A stretch of DNA of 64,000 nucleotides, taken from positions 3,500 to 67,499 of the forward strand of contig CAKPNG010000003.1 in assembly GCA_934168325.1 (NCBI GenBank), read 5' to 3'. Below are positions 26,536-33,562 of this stretch, in pieces. Within the stretch, counting starts at the first letter, position 1. Each line of letters opens with the position of its first letter. Both the position numbers and the translations under genes were made by a program. The notes under the pieces were generated by a model. That model saw nothing but the letters and a program-made list of their open reading frames with translations, did no database searches and was not told where the DNA came from. The DNA comes from an uncultured Bacilli bacterium (GTDB lineage: Bacteria; Bacillota_I; Bacilli_A; RFN20; CAG-826).

Positions 26536-27977
26536 AAAAATTTGCTAATAAAATAGTTTTGGTTGGTATTATGGCTATGGGTTTATTTAGTTGTAATAAA
26601 AAAGAAGATGGACCAATTGTTAAACCTGATCCCGAACCAACTCCTACTCCAACTCCAGAACCAGTAGAAGAAACAATATTTGATTCGCTTGCTCCCGGGA
26701 AGAATAAAACTTATCCAAAATTAGAAGAATTTACTCCTACTTTATTTAAAAAAGATACTTTTAAAAAGGTTAGAGAAATAAATTTAATTGATGGAGCCGA
26801 TTATATTACATATTCTTTTAATTTAAATAATGATCATAAAGTAATTGCTAATATTATTGATGTAGACTTAACAAAAGCTAAAATTGATACAAATTATGCT
26901 AAAAGTGGGATTGATACTGCTTATGGACAATTAATTGATTATCAAAATAGTACTAATAAAAAAATAGCAGCTATTATGAATGCAGATTTTTTTGCGACAG
27001 GTAGTGGAACTTCAGTTAATGCTTATGTTAAAGATAATGAAATTATTAAAAGCAAACATAATGATAATGGAGTATATGATTATAAAGATTTAAAGAGTGA
27101 TTTACCTGCTTCTAAACCAATGCTTATAGGATTTAGTGGCAATGAGGCTAAAATTTCCCCAATTGTTAATAATAAAAATATTGAAGAAACAGTAAAAACT
27201 GGCTTTAGTTATCAAATTATTTATTTAAATGAAAATAAAGATACTATCAATATTAAAGACAATGTTTATTATAATTCTATAAATATGAATGGAGATAATT
27301 CATTTAATATAGTTAATTCTAATATTAGTGTTTCTTTATCTACTAATGATAATATTTATAAGATTAAGAAAGAAGATTCTAATACTTTTATTAAAGGCAA
27401 ATTAACTAATATTAGTAAGCAAAAAGCTGATGGTAAGAAATCTTTTAAAGATTGTGATCAATATTTCTATATTATTAGTAAGAAAGAAATGAATTTTAAA
27501 ATAGATGATCAAATTGGTTTTAGTATTACTAATAATAAAGATGAAACTTTTGATTATTATAATAATGTAATTGGTGGTAGACAAAGTTTAGTTGAAAATG
27601 GAAAAATTGCTCCTACTGTTACTTTAGAAAATACTAATGGTGCTCAAGTTAAAGATATTCCCCGTAGTGCTGTTGGTGTTGTTAATAAAAATAGAGTTTT
27701 ATTATGCACGATCGAAGCTTTAAGATATAACAAAAAGTTAACTAATGTTGAAGCAACTGATTCTTATGGTCTTAATTTACCAGAATTAGCGGAACTTATG
27801 CGATATTTAGGATCTTACGATGCTCTTAATTTTGATGGTGGGGGATCTACTCAACTTATTACTCAAGATATGAGTAATAATGAACTTACTTTAAGAGTAA
27901 GAAGTTCTGATTATGGAACTTATAATCTTAAAGATTGTCGTAAAGTTTATAATACAATCTTAGTTACTAATAAATAA
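26532..27977 (+). CDS. Lipoprotein phosphodiester glycosidase (NAGPA domain)
   Basis: A 481-residue surface lipoprotein. The signal ends FSC, followed by a Pro/Thr/Glu linker (PTPTPTPEP) that spaces the catalytic part from the membrane. The C-terminal half carries the phosphodiester glycosidase signatures: MNADFF, IPRSAVGV and the strongly diagnostic LNFDGGGSTQL near residue 435. The mammalian family member uncovers mannose-6-phosphate by removing GlcNAc from a GlcNAc-1-phosphodiester. Bacterial members presumably cleave sugar-1-phosphodiester bonds in cell-surface polymers. It starts inside the end of the preceding gene (ATGA overlap) with a strong AAAGGAGG. Confidence 0.9.
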   Translation: MKKFANKIVLVGIMAMGLFSCNKKEDGPIVKPDPEPTPTPTPEPVEETIFDSLAPGKNKTYPKLEEFTPTLFKKDTFKKVREINLIDGADYITYSFNLNNDHKVIANIIDVDLTKAKIDTNYAKSGIDTAYGQLIDYQNSTNKKIAAIMNADFFATGSGTSVNAYVKDNEIIKSKHNDNGVYDYKDLKSDLPASKPMLIGFSGNEAKISPIVNNKNIEETVKTGFSYQIIYLNENKDTINIKDNVYYNSINMNGDNSFNIVNSNISVSLSTNDNIYKIKKEDSNTFIKGKLTNISKQKADGKKSFKDCDQYFYIISKKEMNFKIDDQIGFSITNNKDETFDYYNNVIGGRQSLVENGKIAPTVTLENTNGAQVKDIPRSAVGVVNKNRVLLCTIEALRYNKKLTNVEATDSYGLNLPELAELMRYLGSYDALNFDGGGSTQLITQDMSNNELTLRVRSSDYGTYNLKDCRKVYNTILVTNK

Positions 27978-28060
27978 TTATTATTAAGATAAATACTTAA
28001 GTTAATAAAGTCTACAGAATAAAAATGTGGATTTTTAATGTTGATTAAAAATGATGCGTT

Positions 28061-28169
28061 TTTATCAAATTTGCCACTATTAGCGGCAAAATTTGCATTA
28101 ACTAATAGCTCAATTTTTATCGAACGTATTAAAACCGCGATATTATAATTTGATAAAGGTTTCTTTTTT
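28061..28169 (+). terminator. Candidate terminator or structured RNA after locus B
   Basis: TTTATCAAATT pairs perfectly with AATTTGATAAA across about 75 bases that contain two smaller hairpins. A T-rich tail follows. The long interior is unusual for a plain rho-independent terminator. Confidence 0.4.
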
Positions 28170-28252
28170 TATGTGATGTATATTTCATAAGTAATGAGTT
28201 AAAAGATTACTATTTTAATGATAAATAATGACATAACTAGGTATATTTGTAG

Positions 28253-28258
28253 TATAAT
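28253..28258 (+). promoter_or_regulatory. -10 box of the cytosolic esterase gene
   Basis: Perfect TATAAT, 26 bases before the start codon. An ATGACA at 28228 is a possible but widely spaced (19-base) -35. Confidence 0.45.
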
Positions 28259-28284
28259 TTCAAATAGATTTAAAGGGAAAGATT

Positions 28285-29349
28285 ATGAATTATATTGATA
28301 AAGAAATAGATAATTTAAATATATTTGATGGAAGTTCTATTAATTTATATGGTCGAAGTAAAATTCTAGATTATAAAGATAAAAAGCAAATATTTTTTGG
28401 CTATACTGGAACTGGTTTTGAATTAATTATTGAAGCTATTAATATTAATAATGAATTAAAAGCTACATTATTAACTGAATCTGATTTATATGAGCATCAA
28501 TATATTAAGATATATATAGATAATAAAGTAGATAAAGTAATTGAATTAACTAAAGGAGAAGAAAAAGTTACTTTAATTAAAAATTTAGAAATAGGTAAAC
28601 ATCAAATAAAAGTAATTAAAATGAATGAACTTAATACTACTAAATTATATATGTCTAATTTAGTAGGTAAAAATTATAAATATTATAAAAGAACTTATAG
28701 TCCTAAAAGAAATTTAATTGAATTTTATGGAGATTCTTTAACTGCTGGATATGGTAATTTAGGTAATCCTAGTGTTAAAGCTTATCTAACTAGTGAACAA
28801 GATGGAACTATCGCTTATGCTAATTTAGTAGCTAATAAATTAGATTATGATCCATCTATTATATGTTTTAGTGGAGTATCTTTAACTAAATCTTTATCTA
28901 TATTTGGTTTAAATATTATGGATAAATATGATACTTATGATGGTATTCATAAGTATCATGGAGATAATAATATACCTAATATAGCAGTTATTAATTTAGG
29001 TACTAATGATAATACAGGTTATTTAGATATAAATACTAAAGAAATAGATAAAGTAAATGGTATTAATGAATATATTAATAATTTTGATATATTAGTTAAT
29101 TATATTAAAAATAAAGCACCTAAATGTAAGATTGTATGTTGCTATAATATGTCTTTTCCTTTTACTAAAGAGATGCTTAATGCTTTAAATATAAGTGTTA
29201 ATAATGTTAATAAGAAATATGGAGATAATACTTGCTTTATGATTGGATTTAAAGGCGATACTAATGGATCTGATGGGCATCCATCATATTTAGCTCATAA
29301 AGAATATGCTGATATTTTATATAAATTTATTATTGATAAAATTATATAA
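28285..29349 (+). CDS. Cytosolic CE2-type SGNH esterase, paralogue of the lipoprotein esterase
   Basis: A 354-residue enzyme closely similar over its whole length to the lipoprotein at 22654 (shared GRSK, GTGFEL-like, RTYSPKRNLIEFYGDSLTAG and GHPS blocks), but it begins directly at the beta domain with no signal peptide. It should therefore act in the cytosol. The catalytic Ser is in GDSLTAG and the C-terminal motif is SDGHPS, with Asp where the lipoprotein has Asn. It has its own promoter after the structured gap. It may finish de-esterifying sugars imported with substituents still attached. GAAAGG-like spacing (AAAGGGAAAG) precedes the ATG. Confidence 0.88.
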   Translation: MNYIDKEIDNLNIFDGSSINLYGRSKILDYKDKKQIFFGYTGTGFELIIEAININNELKATLLTESDLYEHQYIKIYIDNKVDKVIELTKGEEKVTLIKNLEIGKHQIKVIKMNELNTTKLYMSNLVGKNYKYYKRTYSPKRNLIEFYGDSLTAGYGNLGNPSVKAYLTSEQDGTIAYANLVANKLDYDPSIICFSGVSLTKSLSIFGLNIMDKYDTYDGIHKYHGDNNIPNIAVINLGTNDNTGYLDINTKEIDKVNGINEYINNFDILVNYIKNKAPKCKIVCCYNMSFPFTKEMLNALNISVNNVNKKYGDNTCFMIGFKGDTNGSDGHPSYLAHKEYADILYKFIIDKII

Positions 29350-29407
29350 AATATAATTGATATAATCATTATTATTTATATTAATTGATAAATTCACAAA
29401 TAGTAAA

Positions 29408-29436
29408 TTGACAAGATAATTTATTAGAATTATTAT
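29408..29436 (+). promoter_or_regulatory. Sigma-A type promoter of the membrane protein gene
   Basis: TTGACA at 29408-29413, a 17-base spacer and TATTAT at 29431-29436; one of the cleanest promoters in the window. The start codon with AGGGGG follows 29 bases later. Confidence 0.6.
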
Positions 29437-29465
29437 TTTTGCGTAATAAATTTAGGGGGAAATTT

Positions 29466-30467
29466 ATGGAACGTGGATTTAAAGATGTGTTCATGAATCT
29501 TATTTGCATAGTTTTTTGTGCAGTTGGATTCTTTATTACATTAGGTTTTGTTTCAAAATCAATGATAATAGTAACTGGAGTTTTAGCTATTTTAATGGGT
29601 GTATTCCATTTTATGCAGAAAAGCGAAGAAATTAATGATAAATTGGAAGATGCCTTTCTTTATATTGGTATTATTTCAATTATATTTGGGATAATTATTT
29701 TTATTACTGGATCAGTTGGTAATGATAAAGCAAGTTATATATCAACGATTCTTTTCTTTTTATTTGGAGCTATTACTTCTTCATTTGCTAATATTGTAAA
29801 AGGAACTAGGGCTTATAAAGATGGAGAAAGTGGATTAAGAATAGCATATAGTTTTATATTTGCTGTTTCTACTATTCTTACTTTTCTTCCTGCCGCTTTT
29901 GTTATTGGTGGAGTAGCAGGAGGCAGCTCTATTGATTATTATTTTGATTCACGTGCTACATATATAATTGCATTATTAGTTATTTCAATTGTTCCTTTAA
30001 CTGCATTTGTATTAATGATTATTGATTATATTTCAAATGGAGGTGTTTCAACTAGTTATAGCGCTAATAGAAGTTATAATAATAGACGTAATAATCATAG
30101 TGATGAATCTTGGGATGATAGAGATAGAGCTACTGGACCATTTTATAATATATTAAAAGATAAATGTAGATCAGTTGCTAGAGAATATTCGGGTAGACAT
30201 GAATTAAGCTATGGTAGAGCTAATTTTGATGTTAATGTAAGAATTAATGGAAATGATATTACATATACTATAGATGTATCTGTTACAAGTAATGCTACTA
30301 GTCAATATGATATGAATGAATTACAAAGAACACTAAAATATGAATTAGAAAATGCTGCTGATAGAATTTATAGTAGAACCGAATCAGCTATTGATAAATT
30401 ACGTGATAAATATCAAGATTTTGATGGTTCATACAGCATTAACGTAAAAGTTGGTAGTGTTAGATAA
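29466..30467 (+). CDS. Multi-span membrane protein of unknown function
   Basis: A 333-residue protein. I start it at the ATG at 29466, which follows AGGGGG, not at an in-frame ATG 27 bases upstream. It has about six hydrophobic helices in the first 190 residues. A low-complexity linker follows (Ser/Asn/Tyr/Arg, around SYNNRRNNHSDESWDDRD). The last 100 residues form a soluble alpha/beta-looking domain (FDVNVRINGNDITYTIDVSV). I recognise no family. It is a single-gene unit between a good promoter and a terminator. Confidence 0.65.
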   Translation: MERGFKDVFMNLICIVFCAVGFFITLGFVSKSMIIVTGVLAILMGVFHFMQKSEEINDKLEDAFLYIGIISIIFGIIIFITGSVGNDKASYISTILFFLFGAITSSFANIVKGTRAYKDGESGLRIAYSFIFAVSTILTFLPAAFVIGGVAGGSSIDYYFDSRATYIIALLVISIVPLTAFVLMIIDYISNGGVSTSYSANRSYNNRRNNHSDESWDDRDRATGPFYNILKDKCRSVAREYSGRHELSYGRANFDVNVRINGNDITYTIDVSVTSNATSQYDMNELQRTLKYELENAADRIYSRTESAIDKLRDKYQDFDGSYSINVKVGSVR

Positions 30468-30495
30468 TTTATAATATAAATATTAAATAAATATG

Positions 30496-30524
30496 AATGT
30501 CTCTAGTTAGTTAGGGACATTTTT
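30496..30524 (+). terminator. Rho-independent terminator
   Basis: AATGTCTCTA pairs with TAGGGACATT (one G-T pair) around a GTTAGT loop, followed by TTT. It ends the membrane protein gene. Confidence 0.75.
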
Positions 30525-30668
30525 AATATATTGTTTTAAAAAGAACTAAGAGGATTTAAAAAAAGATATTTAATTACAAAAAAATTACAAAAAAATTACT
30601 TTTTACATTAATTTTATTGTAAAAACATTCGGCTGTATCGAATAAAATTACTATTTTTTAAAATTTTG

Positions 30669-30697
30669 TTGTTTTGTAAGCGCTTACAATTTATAAT
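30669..30697 (+). promoter_or_regulatory. mgl promoter with LacI/cre-type operator in the spacer
   Basis: TTGTTT at 30669-30674, 17 bases, and TATAAT at 30692-30697. The spacer is occupied by a 16-bp perfect palindrome, TTGTAAGCGCTTACAA at 30674-30689. This matches the catabolite-responsive element/LacI-family operator pattern, with the central CG step. A bound repressor would block polymerase directly. Either CcpA-like carbon control or a dedicated GalR-type repressor fits; its gene is not next to this operon. Confidence 0.8.
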
Positions 30698-30710
30698 AAA
30701 GGAGATACGA

Positions 30711-30744
30711 GAAAACTTAATTCTTACCGATAAAATAAGTTTTC
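30711..30744 (+). promoter_or_regulatory. 5' leader hairpin of the mgl transcript
   Basis: GAAAACTTA (30711-30719) pairs with TAAGTTTTC (30736-30744). It starts within about ten bases of the predicted +1 and has no T run, so a stabilising 5' hairpin is more likely than a terminator. The ribosome binding site AGGAGGA follows at 30767-30773. Confidence 0.45.
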
Positions 30745-30785
30745 TATAAATCAATGGAATATTTTTAGGAGGACAATAAAACAAT

Positions 30786-31979
30786 ATGAATAAGAAAATA
30801 ATTCCGATCGTTGCATTAACTGTATTTACAGGTTTAGCAGCAAGCTGTGGTGGTAATTCTACAAGTGCTAAAGAAAAACCACTTATCTTCTATAATAGAC
30901 AACCATCTAAAGCAGATAACACAGTTGATACTAACGTTATGAAATGGAGTGACAAAACTTACTATGGTGGATTTAATGCTGTAGCTGGTGGCGATACTCA
31001 AGGTCAAATGATTGTTGATTATATTAAAGAACATGCAGCTGAAATGGATGTCAATAAAGACGGAACTATCGGTTATGTTTTAGCAATCGGACAAAACTCA
31101 CACAATGACTCTGAAGCACGTACACGTGGTGTAAGAAGAGCTTTTGGTCTTGCTGATACTGCTCAAGAAACAGCAGTTAGCGGAGAAGGTTCTGTTAAAG
31201 CTAAAGATGGTAAAACATATAAAATTAAAGAATTAGCTGCTAAAGAAATGAGAGATGCTGCTGGTCCATGGTCATCATCAGTTGCTGCTGATACAATGGG
31301 TGGTTGGATGAACCAATATAATGATCAAATCGATTTAGTCGTTTCTAATAACGATGGTATGGCTGAAGGTATGATCGGACAATATGGCAAAAGAGTAATC
31401 CCTACATTCGGTTATGATGCTAATACTTCAACTCTTAATTTAATTAAACAAGGTGGATCAATGAAAGGTACAATTTCACAAAACCACCATGCTCAAGTCT
31501 TAACAGTTTTACAATTAGCAAGAAACGTTATTGATGGATTAAAAGGTGATGAAGTTACAACTGCTGGCTTTACAAAAGCTGACAAATATGGTAACCAAAT
31601 TAAATCTGCAGTCGTCAATTATAAAACAGATGCTAAAGCTATGTTAGCTGAAAATGGTATCGTTACTGCTACTAATGTTGATGCTATTTTAGAAGATACA
31701 TTAGATACAGGTATTAAACAAACTAATGCTGAAAAGAAGAAACTTTTATGGACAGTTTACTCCGCAACTGATAACTTCTTAAATCAATCATTTATTCCTA
31801 CAGTTAAAAGATATGCAAAATTCTATAATTTTGATATTTCTTATATCTATGGTGATGGAACTCAAGAATCTTCACTTACTTCCCAATTCACTAACTTAGG
31901 AAACTACGATGGTTATGTTGTAAACATGGTTGAAACAACTAGTGGTGCCTTATATCAAGAAAAACTTAACGAAGCTTAA
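30786..31979 (+). CDS. mglB: Circularly permuted galactose/glucose-binding lipoprotein (MglB-like)
   Basis: A 397-residue lipoprotein (Cys21 after GLAAS) of the Mgl importer. Its order differs from E. coli MglB. The mature protein begins at the strand KPLIFYNRQPS, which matches VPVVFFNKEPS, about residue 107 of mature MglB. It continues through the EF-hand-like calcium loop DVNKDGTIG (from 88), SHNDSEARTRGV (106-117), SNND and FGYDA. After about residue 315 comes the missing N-terminal segment: WTVYSATDNF (322-331) to YVVNMVE (378-383). Counterparts of E. coli D14, F16, N91, H152, D154, R158, W183, N211 and D236 are all present, so sugar binding is probably kept. Base composition is less AT-extreme, as expected for a highly expressed gene. 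Confidence 0.9.
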   Translation: MNKKIIPIVALTVFTGLAASCGGNSTSAKEKPLIFYNRQPSKADNTVDTNVMKWSDKTYYGGFNAVAGGDTQGQMIVDYIKEHAAEMDVNKDGTIGYVLAIGQNSHNDSEARTRGVRRAFGLADTAQETAVSGEGSVKAKDGKTYKIKELAAKEMRDAAGPWSSSVAADTMGGWMNQYNDQIDLVVSNNDGMAEGMIGQYGKRVIPTFGYDANTSTLNLIKQGGSMKGTISQNHHAQVLTVLQLARNVIDGLKGDEVTTAGFTKADKYGNQIKSAVVNYKTDAKAMLAENGIVTATNVDAILEDTLDTGIKQTNAEKKKLLWTVYSATDNFLNQSFIPTVKRYAKFYNFDISYIYGDGTQESSLTSQFTNLGNYDGYVVNMVETTSGALYQEKLNEA

Positions 31980-31998
31980 TTAATAAAAAGTTAGTATT

Positions 31999-32030
31999 TA
32001 GGACACTATCTTAAGATAGTGTCCTATTTT
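31999..32030 (+). terminator. Strong hairpin between mglB and mglA (attenuator)
   Basis: A 28-bp perfect palindrome (31999-32026; outer arms TAGGACAC and GTGTCCTA) followed by TTTT. It lies only 19 bases after the binding-protein stop and ends ahead of the mglA ribosome binding site. Partial termination here would keep the binding protein in excess over the membrane parts, as is common in binding-protein operons. Confidence 0.8.
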
Positions 32031-32048
32031 GTTAAAATGGAGTATTTT

Positions 32049-33542
32049 ATGAATGATAATATATTAGAATTAATTAATATTTCAAAAGCTTTCGGAAGTA
32101 ATAGAGTCTTAAGTAATATCGATCTTTACGTTAAAAGAGGCAAAGTTTTAGGTCTTATGGGCGAAAACGGTGCTGGAAAATCTACAATGATGAAGATTCT
32201 TTTTGGTATTTACACAAAAGATGATGGAAAAATAATATTTGACGGAAAAGAAATTGAATTCGACAGTCCTAAAACTGCTCTTGAAAATGGTATTGCAATG
32301 GTTCACCAAGAACTTAATCAATGCTTAGAAAGAAATGTAGTGGATAATTTATTTTTAGGTAAATATAGAACTAAATTTGGAATTGTCAATGAAAAATTAA
32401 TGAGAGAAAAAGCGAATCAACTTTTCAAAAGATTAGGTATCTATGTTGATTTAGATGTTCCAATGAAAACAATGTCAGTTTCGCAAAGACAAATGTGTGA
32501 AATTGCTAAAGCTGTCTCTTATGATGCAAAAGTTATCGTTTTAGATGAACCTACAAGTTCTTTAACAGAAAGAGAAGTTAAAAAATTATTTAAAATTATT
32601 TCTGATTTAAGAAATGATGGTGTTTCTTTTATTTATATTTCTCACAAAATGGACGAAATTTTTGAAATATGTGATGAAGTTAGTGTCCTTAGAGATGGTC
32701 ATATGATTATGACTAAGCCTGTTAAAGAAACTAATATGAATGAATTAGTTTCTGCAATGGTTGGGCGTTCTCTTGAACAACGTTTTCCTCCAGTTGATAA
32801 TATTCCAGGAGAGATCGCTTTCGAAGTTAAAAATTTAAATACAAAATATGAACCTACATTAAAAGATATTTCTTTTTCTGTTAGAAAAGGTGAAGTATTT
32901 GGAATTTATGGATTAGTTGGTGCTGGTAGAAGTGAATTATTAGAAACTTTATTTGGCGTTAGAACAATTGCTAATGGTGAAATATTCTTAAATGGCAGAA
33001 ATTTAGTTTTTAACAATTCAAAAGATGCTATGGATAATCACTTTGCTTTCGTTACTGAAGAAAGAAAAGTAAATGGTATGTTTGCAAAAGGTGATTTAAT
33101 TTATAATACAACTATTTGTAGTTTAGATAAATATATGGATTATAAAATCCTAGCTAATAAAAAAATGAAAGATGCTACTACTAAATCATTAAAATTAATG
33201 CATACTAAATATAGTGATGAAACTGATTTAATTACTGCTTTATCTGGTGGTAATCAACAAAAAGTTATTATTGGTAAATGGCTTGCTAGAGATCCAGAAA
33301 TATTATTACTTGATGAGCCTACTAGAGGTATTGATATTGGTGCAAAATATGAAATTTATCAATTAATCAATAAAATGGCAAAAGATGGTAAAATTATTAT
33401 CGTTGTTTCTAGTGAAATGCCAGAAATTTTAGGTATAACAAATAGAATCGCTGTTATGAGTAATTATCGACTTGCTGGTATCGTTGAAACAAAAGACACT
33501 AATCAAGAAGAATTATTAAGACTCAGTGCAAAATATTTGTAA
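32049..33542 (+). CDS. mglA: Galactose/glucose ABC importer ATPase, two NBDs
   Basis: A 497-residue CUT2-family ATPase with two fused nucleotide-binding domains. The first has Walker A GENGAGKST at about 38 and Walker B VIVLDEPTSSL. The second has a degenerate P-loop, GLVGAGRSE, near 288, LSGGNQQKVIIGKWL and LLLDEPTRGIDIGAKYE, the usual CUT2 pattern. I start at the ATG at 32049 with ATGGAG upstream. Longer in-frame starts would run into the intercistronic hairpin. It drives the permease encoded next and accepts ligand from the permuted binding protein. Confidence 0.95.
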   Translation: MNDNILELINISKAFGSNRVLSNIDLYVKRGKVLGLMGENGAGKSTMMKILFGIYTKDDGKIIFDGKEIEFDSPKTALENGIAMVHQELNQCLERNVVDNLFLGKYRTKFGIVNEKLMREKANQLFKRLGIYVDLDVPMKTMSVSQRQMCEIAKAVSYDAKVIVLDEPTSSLTEREVKKLFKIISDLRNDGVSFIYISHKMDEIFEICDEVSVLRDGHMIMTKPVKETNMNELVSAMVGRSLEQRFPPVDNIPGEIAFEVKNLNTKYEPTLKDISFSVRKGEVFGIYGLVGAGRSELLETLFGVRTIANGEIFLNGRNLVFNNSKDAMDNHFAFVTEERKVNGMFAKGDLIYNTTICSLDKYMDYKILANKKMKDATTKSLKLMHTKYSDETDLITALSGGNQQKVIIGKWLARDPEILLLDEPTRGIDIGAKYEIYQLINKMAKDGKIIIVVSSEMPEILGITNRIAVMSNYRLAGIVETKDTNQEELLRLSAKYL

Positions 33543-33562
33543 TATAGTTAGGAGAGATATTT

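Larger units (their letters stand above)
27978..28284. other. 307-base gap with nested inverted repeats
   Basis: No gene is seen. The gap holds a 9-bp hairpin with a GTTG loop (28031-28052) and an 11-bp perfect outer stem pairing 28061-28071 with 28147-28157. Inside the outer stem are a TTTGCC/GGCAAA hairpin (28070-28090) and a TATCG/CGATA stem (28118-28142). The outer stem is followed by GGTTTC and seven T. This could be the terminator of locus B with an elaborate apical part, or a small structured RNA. The promoter of the next gene lies in its last 60 bases. Confidence 0.45.

Noticed and set aside
26640..26670. PTPTP repeat as a tandem-repeat element
   Set aside because: It is a short Pro/Thr/Glu linker in a lipoprotein, an ordinary spacer.
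29350..29400. Hairpin after the cytosolic esterase gene as a terminator
   Set aside because: The A/T-only stem has no T run and could arise by chance in this composition.
30580..30605. Direct repeats of ATTACAAAAAA as a CRISPR or iteron array
   Set aside because: Only two short, low-complexity copies with no spacer structure.
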